Origin: Inquilinus sp. Marseille-Q2685
GTDB lineage: Bacteria; Pseudomonadota; Alphaproteobacteria; DSM-16000; Inquilinaceae
DNA: 64,000 nucleotides
Assembly (NCBI RefSeq): GCF_916619195.1
Contig: NZ_CAKAKL010000015.1
Coordinates: forward strand, 32,892 to 96,891
Reading direction: 5' to 3'
Part shown: positions 53,417-62,775 of the stretch, piece by piece
Position numbering within the stretch: position 1 is the first letter of the stretch
Layout of the letters: each line of letters starts with the position of its first letter
The notes under the pieces: model-generated
Database searches by the model: none
The model's input: the letters and a program-made list of their open reading frames with translations, nothing else
What the model was told of the DNA's origin: nothing
Translations under genes and position numbers: made by a program

Positions 53417-54085
53417 TCAGCCGCCGGTGCGGCCGAGGCGGGCCTTGATCGCCTGCAGCTCCTTCTCGACGCCGCCCTCGGCTTCGAGCTCGGCGAACTC
53501 GTCCTGCAGCGTCTTGCGCCGGCCGAGATCGAAGGACTCGACCTGGCCCTCCAGCGTGTCGATCTTGCGCTCGATCTGCTCGTAGCGGGCCAGCGCCTCG
53601 TCGATCCTTCCGTCATGCAACTGGGTGCGGATGCGGATCTGGTCGCGCGCCGCGTCGTGCCGGATGGCGAAGGATTTCTGCTTGTTCTTGGCCTCGGTCA
53701 GCTTGGCTTCGAGCCGGCCGAGATCCTCGTTGGTCTTGGCCAGTGCGGCCTCGATCGTCTCCAGCTCGCGGCGCAGCAGGTCGGCCGCGGTCGCGGCCTG
53801 GGCCTTGGCGACCAGCGCGCCCTTGGCTAGGTCCTCGCGGCCCTTCTCGACCGCCAACTCGGCCTTGCGCTGCCATTCGGCCTGCGCCGCTTCGAGCTGG
53901 TCGACCTTGCGCAGGATGTCCTTCTTCTCCGCGATCGAGCGGGCGGCCGCGGCGCGCACCTCGACCAGCGTGTCCTCCATCTCCTGCACGATCAGCCGGA
54001 CGATCTTCTCGGGATCCTCGGCGCGGTCGAGCATGGAATTGATGTTGGAGTTGATGATGTCGCCAAGGCGGGAAAAGATACCCAT
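53417..54085 (-). CDS. pspA: Phage-shock protein A
   Basis: A 222-residue membrane-associated ESCRT-III-like protein. The N-terminal amphipathic segment MGIFSRLGDIINSNINSMLD and the long coiled-coil (residues 25-220) are typical. It inhibits PspF in unstressed cells and forms membrane-stabilising oligomers under stress. GAGGA precedes ATG 54085; upstream in-frame sequence belongs to a repeat. Confidence 0.95.
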   Translation of the reverse strand: MGIFSRLGDIINSNINSMLDRAEDPEKIVRLIVQEMEDTLVEVRAAAARSIAEKKDILRKVDQLEAAQAEWQRKAELAVEKGREDLAKGALVAKAQAATAADLLRRELETIEAALAKTNEDLGRLEAKLTEAKNKQKSFAIRHDAARDQIRIRTQLHDGRIDEALARYEQIERKIDTLEGQVESFDLGRRKTLQDEFAELEAEGGVEKELQAIKARLGRTGG

Positions 54086-54130
54086 CACACGGTCCTCTTT
54101 CGATCCATAAGGTCTGCCCGGAAGCTCGTC

Positions 54131-54227
54131 CTGGTGAGTCGGCTGGCGTGGGTTTCGAGAACCGGAGCGCAGCGGACATGAAGGTCCGTGAGCACCGGAA
54201 GCGCGGAAAGCCACGTCAGACGGCCGC
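54131..54227. repeat. Structured dispersed repeat, copy 2 (shared with the mini-element core)
   Basis: About 97 bases nearly identical in plan to 47296-47395 (GAGTCGGCTGGCG, GGTTTCGAGAACCGG, GCGCAGCGGAC, GGTCCGTGAGCACCGGAAGCGC, CGTCAGACGGCCGC). The outer arms pair as GGCGTGGGTTTC against GAAAGCCACGTC with one mismatch. It lies between the PspD-like gene and pspA on the transcript. Here the terminal inverted repeats of the mini-element are missing. Confidence 0.75.
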
Positions 54228-54251
54228 CGGGGCGAGTTTGCGGGCGGGCTG

Positions 54252-54422
54252 TTACAGGAACAGGGAAGCGATCAGCACACCGGCGCCGAAGAACACCCAG
54301 TTCTCGGTCGGCCGGCTGCTGATCCAGGCCAGCAGGCGCTCGCCCGTGCGGCGCCAGTCGGCGGTTCCGGCGCTGCGGCCAGTGCGGAAGCGGGTGCCGG
54401 TCGGGTCGAAGCCGTAGCTCAT
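54252..54422 (-). CDS. PspD-like small membrane protein (56 aa)
   Basis: A 56-residue ORF starting MSYGFDPTGTRF and containing TGERLLAWISSRPTENWVFF and a hydrophobic C-terminal half (GAGVLIASLFL). GGAGGACC immediately precedes the ATG, an ideal ribosome site. It is the first gene after the sigma-54 promoter of the phage-shock operon and would be translated before pspA. Size and C-terminal membrane segment recall PspD of enterobacteria, but sequence identity cannot be claimed. Confidence 0.75.
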   Translation of the reverse strand: MSYGFDPTGTRFRTGRSAGTADWRRTGERLLAWISSRPTENWVFFGAGVLIASLFL

Positions 54423-54464
54423 TGGTCCTCCTCAAGCCCGATGCGTTCGGGTCATCCCCCTGGG

Positions 54465-54482
54465 TTGCAAAGCCCGTGCCAA
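54465..54482 (-). promoter_or_regulatory. Sigma-54 promoter of the phage-shock operon
   Basis: On the minus strand 54481 to 54465 reads TGGCACG, GGCT, TTGCAA: a complete -24/-12 promoter with the GG at 54480-54479 and GC at 54468-54467. Transcription would begin near 54455, 33 bases before the PspD-like gene and facing the operon. Divergent pspF is the matching activator. Confidence 0.93.
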
Positions 54483-54579
54483 AGTCGAATCCGCCGGTTT
54501 CCGCCGCTTCGCTCGGATCAGCCCTTGATCCTTCGGCGGGAATTTCCAATTCTTCGGAACATTTCGCCGAAAGGAACCC

Positions 54580-55593
54580 ATGGTCGACGGTCTGCCGCAT
54601 CTGCTGGGCGAGGCGCCCGCCTTCGTCGACCTCTTGGACCGGGTTTCGGCCGCGGCCGCGCTGGACCGGCCGGTGCTGGTGATCGGCGAGCGCGGCACGG
54701 GCAAGGAGCTGATCGCGGCGCGGCTGCACTTCCTCTCCCCGCGCTGGGACCGGCCCTTCGTCAAGCTGGACTGCGCCGCGCTGTCGCCCGAGCTGCTGGA
54801 GAGCGAGCTGTTCGGACACGAGGCCGGCGCCTTCACCGGGGCGGTCCGCCGCCATGTCGGCCGGTTCGAGCGCGCCGACGGCGGCACCCTGTTCCTCGAC
54901 GAGCTGGCGAATGCCAGCCTGCGGGTGCAGGAGAAGCTGCTGCGCGCGATCGAGTACGGCGAGATCGAGCGGGTCGGCGGCACCCAGGCCATGACGGTCG
55001 ACGTCCGCGTCGTCGCCGCCACCAATGTCGACCTGCCGGGCGAGGTCGCGGCCGGGCGCTTCCGCGGCGACTTGCTGGACCGTCTGGCCTTCGACGTGCT
55101 GACCGTGCCGCCGCTGCGCGCCCGGCCGGAGGACATCCCGCTGCTGGCCGCGCATTTCGCTCAAGGAATGGCCCATGTCCTCGACCGGCCGGGATTCCCG
55201 GGGTTCGCTCCCGCGGCCATGACGGCGCTGCAGGGCCATCCCTGGCCCGGCAACATCCGCGAGCTGAAGAACGCGGTCGAGCGCGCGGTCTATCGCACGC
55301 CGCCGGGCGAGACGGTGGTGGAGATCGTGCTGGACCCCTTCGCCTCGCCCTGGCGGCCGAAAGGCCAGCAGACCGGCGCCGGAGCCGAGACTCCCGCCGC
55401 CGCGCCGCCCCTGCCCTATGATTTCCGGGCGGAGATCGCGGCGGTCGAGAAACGCTGGCTGGAGGCGGCGCTGCAGGCCCATGGCGGGCACCAGGGTCGC
55501 GCCGCCGGCGCGCTCGGCCTCGGCTACGACCAGCTGCGGCACCTCTTGCGCAAGCACGGCATCTCGGCACGAGCGGTGGGAGAGGACGCATGA
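54580..55593 (+). CDS. pspF: Sigma-54-dependent activator PspF
   Basis: A 337-residue AAA+ enhancer-binding protein. Walker A is GERGTGKE (36-43); the sigma-54 contact loop GAFTGA is at 83-88; Walker B is TLFLDE and the arginine-finger region RGDLLDRLAF. The C-terminus (about 290-337) is a Fis-type helix-turn-helix. It has no N-terminal receiver domain, as in PspF. GGAA sits 6-9 bases before the ATG. Divergent from the psp operon. Its stop overlaps the SDR start by four bases. Confidence 0.95.
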   Translation: MVDGLPHLLGEAPAFVDLLDRVSAAAALDRPVLVIGERGTGKELIAARLHFLSPRWDRPFVKLDCAALSPELLESELFGHEAGAFTGAVRRHVGRFERADGGTLFLDELANASLRVQEKLLRAIEYGEIERVGGTQAMTVDVRVVAATNVDLPGEVAAGRFRGDLLDRLAFDVLTVPPLRARPEDIPLLAAHFAQGMAHVLDRPGFPGFAPAAMTALQGHPWPGNIRELKNAVERAVYRTPPGETVVEIVLDPFASPWRPKGQQTGAGAETPAAAPPLPYDFRAEIAAVEKRWLEAALQAHGGHQGRAAGALGLGYDQLRHLLRKHGISARAVGEDA

Positions 55594-56420
55594 AGACCGT
55601 GCTGATCACCGGCTGCAGCTCCGGCTTCGGCTTCGCCGCGGCGCAGCGCTTCGCCGCCGCCGGCTGGTCTGTGCTGGCGACGCTGCGCGGCCCCGCCGAC
55701 CGGCCGGAAGCGGCGGCGCTGGCGGCGATCCCCGGCGTCACCGTGCTGACGCTCGACGTCACCAACCCGGCGCAGCGGGCGGCGGCGGCCGCTGCGGTGG
55801 CCGATGGCCTCGACTGCCTGATCAACAATGCCGGCTATGGCCTCTACGGCCCGGTCGAGGCGCTGGACGACGATCAGATCCGGCGCCAGATCGCGACCAA
55901 CCTCGAGGCGCCGATCCTCCTGACCCGCGACCTGCTGCCGGCGCTGCGGCAGCGGCGCGGCCGGGTGATCAACATCTCCTCGGTGCTCGGCTTCATCGGC
56001 ACGCCCTTCATGACGATCTACTGCGCCAGCAAGCACGGCCTGTCCGGCTTCAGCGAGGCGCTGCGGCTGGAGCTGGCGCCGCATGGCGTGCAGGTCTGCG
56101 CGGTCGAGCCCGGGCGCCACGACACCGGCTTCAACGCCCGGCTGGACCACCCGGTGCCGGCGGCGGACTCGCCCTATCGCGGCGCATATGACCGGTCTGC
56201 GGCCCGGCGGGCGGCGCTGGGCGGGGTGGCGCCGGAGCGCGCGGCCGCGATCAGCGGCCGGGCGGCGGCGCGGCTGCTGCGCCTGGCCGAGGCGCGGCGG
56301 ATGCCGGCGCGGCTGCGCCTGGGTGCCGATTCCAAGGCGGTGTTCTGGATCAAGCGGCTGATCCCGGCGGCGCTGTTCGACCGGCTGATGATCTTCGCGA
56401 CGGGGCGCGGGGTGAACTGA
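55590..56420 (+). CDS. Short-chain dehydrogenase/reductase
   Basis: A 276-residue SDR oxidoreductase. The coenzyme motif TGCSSGFG (7-14), NNAGYG, the catalytic NISS and YCASK motifs are all intact. The substrate pocket is not diagnostic. ATGA overlap with pspF, so it may be transcribed with it; whether it belongs to the stress response is unknown. Confidence 0.92.
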   Translation: MKTVLITGCSSGFGFAAAQRFAAAGWSVLATLRGPADRPEAAALAAIPGVTVLTLDVTNPAQRAAAAAAVADGLDCLINNAGYGLYGPVEALDDDQIRRQIATNLEAPILLTRDLLPALRQRRGRVINISSVLGFIGTPFMTIYCASKHGLSGFSEALRLELAPHGVQVCAVEPGRHDTGFNARLDHPVPAADSPYRGAYDRSAARRAALGGVAPERAAAISGRAAARLLRLAEARRMPARLRLGADSKAVFWIKRLIPAALFDRLMIFATGRGVN

Positions 56421-56423
56421 GGG

Positions 56424-56460
56424 AAATTCTTCTATAGGAGATTAAATTCTGCTATAGAAG
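56424..56460. promoter_or_regulatory. Direct and inverted repeat operator before MBL gene
   Basis: AAATTCTTCTATAG (56424-56437) and AAATTCTGCTATAG (56444-56457) are direct repeats exactly 20 bases apart. CTTCTATAG (56429-56437) and CTATAGAAG (56452-56460) are also perfect inverted copies. The region is AT-rich and about 80 bases before the MBL start. A helix-turn-helix dimer pair would fit; the XRE-cupin regulator downstream is a candidate. Confidence 0.65.
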
Positions 56461-56539
56461 ACACCCTAGGTTGGATCCGGCCTCGGCACGGCCGTCGCCA
56501 TGGAAGCGAACCGTGCCGTCATCTGAGGGCTTTGGCGCC

Positions 56540-57424
56540 ATGACACATCGCAACAGTCCGGGAGCGGCCGGTGCGGCCGCTTCGCAGAACGATGCCTCGG
56601 CCGGTGAGCCGCGTCTGAAAAGGACGGCGTCCGGCACGAACTTCGCGCGCTACGAATTCGGCGATCTCACCGTGATCGCCCTCCGCGACGGCCATGTGGA
56701 CATGCCGCCCAGCCGCCTGCGCCAGGCGGGCGACCGTCCTTTCGGATCGGACATGCCGGCCCAGGTGAGGCTGGTCGACGGGCACCTCCGCCTGTCGGTC
56801 AACGCCTTTCTGGTGATCGATCGCGACCAGCATGTGCTGATCGATACGGGCGCGGCGAATGCGTGGCTGCCGACGATGGGCTTGCTGCTCGATGCGCTGG
56901 CCGAGGCGGGCGTGGCGCGTGAGAGCATCGGGACCGTCGCCGTCACGCACACCCATGCGGACCACGTCCACGGCCTGGTGGCCGCCGACGGCTCGGATGC
57001 CTTTCCCAACCTCCGGCGGCTGCTCGTTCCGCAAGAGGAAGTGTCGATGTTCGACGGGTACGAACGGCTTTCCCGGTTTCGCCGGTCGCGTCTGCCGTTC
57101 GGGGACGGCTTCAGGCTGAGCGACAGCATCACCGCCGTTCAGGCGCATGGCCATGAAGCCGGACACACCGCATTCGAGGTGTCGGGCGGAGGCGAGACTC
57201 TGCTGATCTGGGGGGATCTCATCCATGTGCCCTCGATCCAGTTCGAAAGGCCGGAGCTGACCTGGGAGTTCGATGCCGATCAGGGTCAGGCGCGTTCAAC
57301 CCGACGGAGGCTGCTGGAGCGCACGGCGCGGCGCGGCGTGTTCGTCGCCGGTGCGCATCTCGATTTCCCGGGCGTCGGGTCTGTCGAGCGCGCCGGTCAG
57401 GCCTATCGGTTCCTGCCGCTCTGA
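56540..57424 (+). CDS. Metallo-beta-lactamase-fold hydrolase
   Basis: A 294-residue MBL-fold enzyme. The metal motif is THTHADHVHGLVA (HxHxDH), with the other ligands probably in GHEAGHTAFEV, IWGDLIHV and the C-terminal GAHLDFPG. This fits the quorum-quenching/glyoxalase II-like subgroup, substrate unknown. ATG 56540 is chosen; a TTG at 56471 has no ribosome site. The N-terminus (residues 1-40) is low-complexity. Followed by an XRE-cupin regulator gene. Confidence 0.85.
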   Translation: MTHRNSPGAAGAAASQNDASAGEPRLKRTASGTNFARYEFGDLTVIALRDGHVDMPPSRLRQAGDRPFGSDMPAQVRLVDGHLRLSVNAFLVIDRDQHVLIDTGAANAWLPTMGLLLDALAEAGVARESIGTVAVTHTHADHVHGLVAADGSDAFPNLRRLLVPQEEVSMFDGYERLSRFRRSRLPFGDGFRLSDSITAVQAHGHEAGHTAFEVSGGGETLLIWGDLIHVPSIQFERPELTWEFDADQGQARSTRRRLLERTARRGVFVAGAHLDFPGVGSVERAGQAYRFLPL

Positions 57425-57519
57425 TCCCGTGGGCGCCTCGGCGCCGGCCGCCCGGGTGACATGCGCCCGCCCCGTATCTAGGATGGCCGCCGAAGCACGC
57501 GAGCGGAAAGCGCAGCCAC

Positions 57520-58131
57520 TTGAGGAACTCTGGACAAGCCCGGCCCGGGGCACGCGATGCCGCCAGCGCTTTCGGCGACCGTGTCCGAACCCTCCGCGAG
57601 CAGAAGACTCTCACGCTTGAACAGCTCTCCCGATTGTCCGGGGTGAGCCGGGCGATGCTGTCCAAGATCGAGCGGGGAGAGAAGAGCCCGACCATCGGCG
57701 TCGCCAAACAGATCGCGCACGCTCTCGGCGCCTCATTCTCGTCCCTTGTCGGCGACGAGGCGCCGACGCGCCGCGCCTTCGCGCTCGTGACGAAGGATCA
57801 GCGCCAGGTGTTCCGGGATCCGGAGACGGGGTTCGAACGCTCCCTGCTGTCACCGAACATGCCCGGCATGACCGTCGAGGTCGTTCTGCACCATCTGCCG
57901 GCGAACACGTCGACCGGCCGTTCGCCGCCGCACCCGTCGGGGACCGGCAAGCACGTCGTGGTCTCCCGCGGTCACGTGGTCGTCGCGACCCCGGACGACG
58001 AGACTGTGCTGAACGAGGGTGACTGCCTGTATTTCGAGGCGGACGTCGAACACTGGTTCGAGAACCGCACATCCGGGCCGGCGGAATACTATCTGATCAT
58101 CTCGGCGCCGCCCGCGAACCGCTCGTCCTAG
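57520..58131 (+). CDS. XRE-family regulator with cupin domain
   Basis: A 203-residue regulator. Residues about 19-72 are the helix-turn-helix (RVRTLREQKTLTLEQLSRLSG, VSRAMLSKIERGEKSPTIG given in part). Residues 115-195 form a cupin (VVVSRGHVVVATPDDE, EGDCLYFEADVEHWFEN). The start is TTG 57520. Such regulators often control genes for amino-acid or amine use. Its 3' end overlaps the convergent gene by 35 bases. Confidence 0.87.
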   Translation: MRNSGQARPGARDAASAFGDRVRTLREQKTLTLEQLSRLSGVSRAMLSKIERGEKSPTIGVAKQIAHALGASFSSLVGDEAPTRRAFALVTKDQRQVFRDPETGFERSLLSPNMPGMTVEVVLHHLPANTSTGRSPPHPSGTGKHVVVSRGHVVVATPDDETVLNEGDCLYFEADVEHWFENRTSGPAEYYLIISAPPANRSS

Positions 58132-58702
58132 GGCTTCCGAAGCCCGGCGGCCGGCCGACCTCCACCGGCGCGTCGGTGCCGCAGGCGAAGCTCCGCGCCC
58201 GCTCGTCGGCCAGCCTGCGGGCGGCCTCGTTGGCCTCGGGATGGCCGCTGGCCGTCACCAGCCCGACGACGCAGCCCTGCCGGTCCGCCAGCTGCGCGAC
58301 CCTGGACACCACCAGCACCTCGGTCCGCTGCCCCTCCGCCCCCTCGACCGTCCAGCGATGGATCGTGGCGAAGGGCGTGCTGCGGTCGCCCTCGTTTTCG
58401 ATCCGCCACTCGATCCTGGGTCCGACGGCGTTGAAGGCGGCGAAGGTCTCGAACGGCCGGTCGCCTGCCGGCGGGAATCCGTAGAAGGCCGAAGCCCGCA
58501 GGTCGGCGATCGACAGCAGCACCGGGTAGCCGCGCCAGCCGCTGCACACGAAATCCTGCCAGTCGCCGTCATCCGGCCCGGCCATGGCGACGGTGGCGCA
58601 GTCGCGGCCGAAATCGAGATCGGTGTAGGCGCTGGCGATCTCGCCGGCCGCCGCGGGGCCGGCCCCGGCGAGGACGGCCAGGCCGATCAGGGTGTTCCGC
58701 AT
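58097..58702 (-). CDS. Exported hypothetical protein
   Basis: A 201-residue protein with a signal peptide (MRNTLIGLAVLAGAGPAAAG) and a mature body containing DLDFGRDCATVAM, WQDFVCSGWRGYPVLLSIADLR, ASAFYGFPP, IEWRIENEGD and FATIHRWTVEG. Three or four cysteines may pair. I do not recognise the family. GGAGGAG lies before the ATG. It is convergent with, and overlaps, the XRE-cupin gene. Confidence 0.8.
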   Translation of the reverse strand: MRNTLIGLAVLAGAGPAAAGEIASAYTDLDFGRDCATVAMAGPDDGDWQDFVCSGWRGYPVLLSIADLRASAFYGFPPAGDRPFETFAAFNAVGPRIEWRIENEGDRSTPFATIHRWTVEGAEGQRTEVLVVSRVAQLADRQGCVVGLVTASGHPEANEAARRLADERARSFACGTDAPVEVGRPPGFGSPRTSGSRAAPR

Positions 58703-58841
58703 CGGACTCCTCCGCTCGAACCGGAAGACAGTAACGGATTTCCTCCCGCACTGCGAAAAGGCGATTGCACCGCCCGCCCCGACTCAGGCAGGGTTCCGAA
58801 AACTTAAAATCCTGGCGAATGCACCGTCATCGGGAGGCACC

Positions 58842-60050
58842 ATGAAGCGGAACGCTGTTGCTGTCGGGCTGCTGGCCGCAGGCTTGGCCTGGCCGGCCGC
58901 GGCCCAGGTCTCGGGCAACGTGGTCAAGATCGGCGTCCTGAACGACCAGTCCGGCGTCTATGCCGATTACGGCGGCAAATGGTCGGTCGAGGCCGCGAAG
59001 ATGGCGGTCGAGGATTTCGGCGGCAAGGTGCTGGGCGCCCCGATCGAGATCGTCTCCGCCGACCACCAGAACAAGCCCGACATCGGCTCGAACATCGCCC
59101 GGCAGTGGTTCGACGTCGACGGCGTCGACATGATCAGCGAGCTCACCACCTCCTCCGTCGCCCTCGCGGTGCAGGCGCTGGCGGCCGAGAAGCACAAGGT
59201 CACCATCACCTCCGGCGCCGTCACCGCGGACCTAACCGGCAAGGCCTGCACCACCACCGGCTTCCACTGGGCCTTCGACACCCATGCGCTGGCGGTCGGC
59301 ACCGGCGGCGCGCTGGTGGAGCAGGGCGGCGACAGCTGGTTCTTCCTGACCGCGGACTACGCCTTCGGCTATTCGCTGGAGGAGCAGACCAGCAAGTTCG
59401 TCACCTCCAAGGGCGGCAAGGTGCTGGGCAGCGTGCGCCACCCGCTGAACACCACCGACTTCTCCTCCTTCCTGCTGCAGGCCCAGGCCTCCGGCGCCAA
59501 GGTGGTCGGCCTGGCCAATGCCGGGCTCGACACCGCCAACGCGATCAAGCAGGCGGCGGAGTTCGGCATCGTCGCCGGCGGCCAGAAGCTGGCCGGCCTG
59601 CTCTTCACCCTGGCCGAGGTGCACGGCCTCGGCCTCGAGGCGTCGCAGGGCCTGGTGCTGACCGAGGATTTCTACTGGGACCGCAACGACGAGAGCCGGG
59701 CCTTCGCCCAGCGCTTCTTCGAGCGCACCCAGCGCATGCCGAACTCGGTCCAGGCCTCGGAATACTCCTCGGTGCTGCAGTATCTGAAGGCGGTGCAGGC
59801 CGCCGGCACCGACGACGGCGAGAAGGTCGCGGCCAAGCTGAAGGAGCTGCCGGTCGACGACGTCTTCGCCAAGAACGGCAAGGTCCAGCCGGACGGCCGC
59901 ATGGTGCACGACATGTACCTGTTCCAGGTCAAGGCGCCGTCGGAGAGCAGCAAGCCCTGGGACTACTACAAGCTGCTGGCCACCATCCCCGGCGACCAGG
60001 CCTTCCTGAACCCGCAGGAGAGCGGCTGCCCGCTGACGGCGAAGAAGTAA
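58842..60050 (+). CDS. Branched-chain-amino-acid-type ABC transporter substrate-binding protein
   Basis: A 402-residue periplasmic binding protein (HAAT family). Signal peptide MKRNAVAVGLLAAGLAWPAAAQ. The fold motifs are KIGVLNDQSGVYADYGG, VEIVSAD-type segments, DMISELTTSSVALAVQALA and SWFFLTADYAFG. GGGAGG precedes the ATG. The ligand could be a branched-chain amino acid, amide, urea or aromatic acid. First gene of a five-gene importer. Confidence 0.92.
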   Translation: MKRNAVAVGLLAAGLAWPAAAQVSGNVVKIGVLNDQSGVYADYGGKWSVEAAKMAVEDFGGKVLGAPIEIVSADHQNKPDIGSNIARQWFDVDGVDMISELTTSSVALAVQALAAEKHKVTITSGAVTADLTGKACTTTGFHWAFDTHALAVGTGGALVEQGGDSWFFLTADYAFGYSLEEQTSKFVTSKGGKVLGSVRHPLNTTDFSSFLLQAQASGAKVVGLANAGLDTANAIKQAAEFGIVAGGQKLAGLLFTLAEVHGLGLEASQGLVLTEDFYWDRNDESRAFAQRFFERTQRMPNSVQASEYSSVLQYLKAVQAAGTDDGEKVAAKLKELPVDDVFAKNGKVQPDGRMVHDMYLFQVKAPSESSKPWDYYKLLATIPGDQAFLNPQESGCPLTAKK

Positions 60051-60058
60051 GACGGCTG

Positions 60059-60809
60059 ATGGCGGATTCCCAGCCGATCCTGGTGGCGGAGGGCCTGACC
60101 AAGGCCTTCCGCGGCTTCATCGCGGTCAAGGGCGTGGACCTGAGCGTGCGCGAGGGCACGATCCACGCCCTGATCGGCCCGAACGGCGCCGGCAAGACCA
60201 CCGTCTTCAACCTGCTGACCAAGTTCCACCAGCCGACCTCCGGCCGCATCGCCTTCAAGGGCGAGGACATCACCCGGCTGAAGCCGGCCGAGGTGGCGCG
60301 CCGCGGCCTGGTGCGCTCGTTCCAGATCTCGGCCGTGTTCCCGCATCTGACGGTGCTGGAGAACGTCCGGGTGGCACTGCAGCGGCCGGAAGGCCTGTCG
60401 CGCCAGTTCTGGCGCTCCGACCGGGTGCTGCGCCGGCTGGACACGCGCGCCCTCGAGCTGATCGAGGCGGTGAACCTGACGGAGTTCGCCCGCACCGCCG
60501 CGGTCGACCTGTCCTACGGCCGCAAGCGGGCGCTGGAGATCGCCACCACCCTGGCGCTCGACCCGCCGATGCTGCTGCTGGACGAGCCGATGGCCGGCAT
60601 GGGCCATGAGGAGATCGGCCGCATCGCCGAGCTGATCCGCAAGGTCGGGGCCGACCGCACGGTGCTGATGGTCGAGCACAACCTCTCGGTGGTGGCCGAC
60701 CTGTGCCACCGGGTCACGGTGCTGCAGCGCGGCGAGATCCTGGCCGAGGGCAGCTACGCCGAGGTTTCGGCCGACCCGCGGGTGCGCGAGGCCTATATGG
60801 GGTCGGACC

Positions 60810-60817
<8 letters not shown>
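60059..60817 (+). CDS. livG: ABC transporter ATP-binding protein LivG-like
   Basis: A 252-residue ATPase. Walker A is GPNGAGKTT, signature LSYGRKRALEIATTLA, Walker B MLLLDEPMAGM and the H-loop MVEHNLSVV, all in LivG form. Eight bases after the binding-protein stop; overlaps livF by eight bases. Confidence 0.93.
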
Positions 60818-61520
<703 letters not shown>

Positions 61521-61886
61521 GATGGGAATGCGATCCCCGACCGCGCTTCTTCCCCTCTCCTTGCGGGCTATGGCGTTCGCACATCTGCGGATCGCCCGGA
61601 CAGGTCCTGGACGCGAGAACAGATTGCCTCTCCCGCTCGCGGGAGAGGTCGGGCTCGCGAAGCGAGACCGGGTGAGGGGCGTCGCGGTCTCGCCGAGAGC
61701 ACGGCCCTGCCGCGAGCAAGCGGATGATCCGCTCACGATACTGAGGCCTCGGTTCCCGGGGTCACGGCCGTTGGCCCTGACCCGGAGCCGCTGGCGCGGC
61801 TCCGACCTCTCCCGCAAGCGGGAGAGGCAATCGGAATGTGCCGGAGGGCTGGGGACTGACAGGCCGGAACGGCAAGGAGCGGTTCG
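61521..61886. repeat. Repeat-rich gap between livF and livH
   Basis: Two hairpins with identical arms, CCTCTCCCGC/GCGGGAGAGG, lie at 61627-61648 and 61806-61827. Between them are further short palindromes (CTCGCGAAGCGAG; GAGCCGCTGGCGCGGCTC). This looks like a pair of REP units (BIME-like). No gene is seen. mRNA of the operon would carry both hairpins. Confidence 0.75.
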
Positions 61887-62774
61887 ATGATCCCGCTGCT
61901 CGGCATCCCGACCCAGGTGCTGTTCGGCCAGCTGCTGCTGGGGCTGATCAACGGCTCCTTCTACGCCCTGCTCAGCCTGGGCCTGGCCGTGATCTTCGGC
62001 CTGCTCAACGTCATCAACTTCGCCCATGGCGCGCAGTACATGCTGGGCGCCTTCGCCGCCTGGATGCTGCTGACCTTCCTCGGCATCGGCTACTGGCCGG
62101 CGCTGGTGCTGGCGCCGATCGCCGTGGCCATCACCGGGATCGTGCTGGAGAAGCTGTTCCTGTCGCGTCTCTACCGGCTAGACCCGCTCTACGGCCTCCT
62201 GCTCACCTTCGGCGTCACCCTGATCCTGGAGGGGCTGTTCCGCAGCCTCTACGGCACCTCGGGCCAGCCCTACAGCCCGCCGGCGATGCTGACCGGCGCG
62301 GTCAATCTCGGCTTCATGGTGCTGCCGATCTACCGCGGCTGGGTGGTCCTGGCCTCGCTGGTGATCTGCTTCGCCACCTGGTTCGTGATCGAGAAGACGC
62401 CGCTGGGCGCCACCCTCCGCGCCGCCACCGAGAACCCGACCCTGGTCCAGGCCTTCGGCATCAACGTGCCGCGGATGATCACCCTGACCTACGCCTTCGG
62501 CGTCGGCCTCGCCGGCCTCGCCGGGGTGCTGGCGGCGCCGGTCTACCAGGTCAGCCCGCTGATGGGGTCGAACCTGATCATCGTCGTCTTCGCCGTGGTG
62601 GTGATCGGCGGCATGGGGTCGATCCTCGGCGCCATCGTCACCGGCTTCGCGCTCGGCATCTTCGAGGGGCTGACCAAGGTGTTCTACCCGCCGGCCTCGA
62701 ACATCGTGGTCTTCGTCATCATGGCGCTGGTGCTGCTGGTCCGCCCCGCCGGCCTGTTCGGGCGGGAGCGCTGA
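61887..62774 (+). CDS. livH: Branched-chain-amino-acid-type ABC transporter permease LivH-like
   Basis: A 295-residue membrane protein with about eight helices. Typical: LLLGLINGSFYALLSLGLAV, FGLLNVINFAHGAQYMLGAF and VVVIGGMGSILGAIVTGF. ATG preceded by AAGGAG. Partner permease follows at once. Confidence 0.93.
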   Translation: MIPLLGIPTQVLFGQLLLGLINGSFYALLSLGLAVIFGLLNVINFAHGAQYMLGAFAAWMLLTFLGIGYWPALVLAPIAVAITGIVLEKLFLSRLYRLDPLYGLLLTFGVTLILEGLFRSLYGTSGQPYSPPAMLTGAVNLGFMVLPIYRGWVVLASLVICFATWFVIEKTPLGATLRAATENPTLVQAFGINVPRMITLTYAFGVGLAGLAGVLAAPVYQVSPLMGSNLIIVVFAVVVIGGMGSILGAIVTGFALGIFEGLTKVFYPPASNIVVFVIMALVLLVRPAGLFGRER

Positions 62775-62775
62775 G

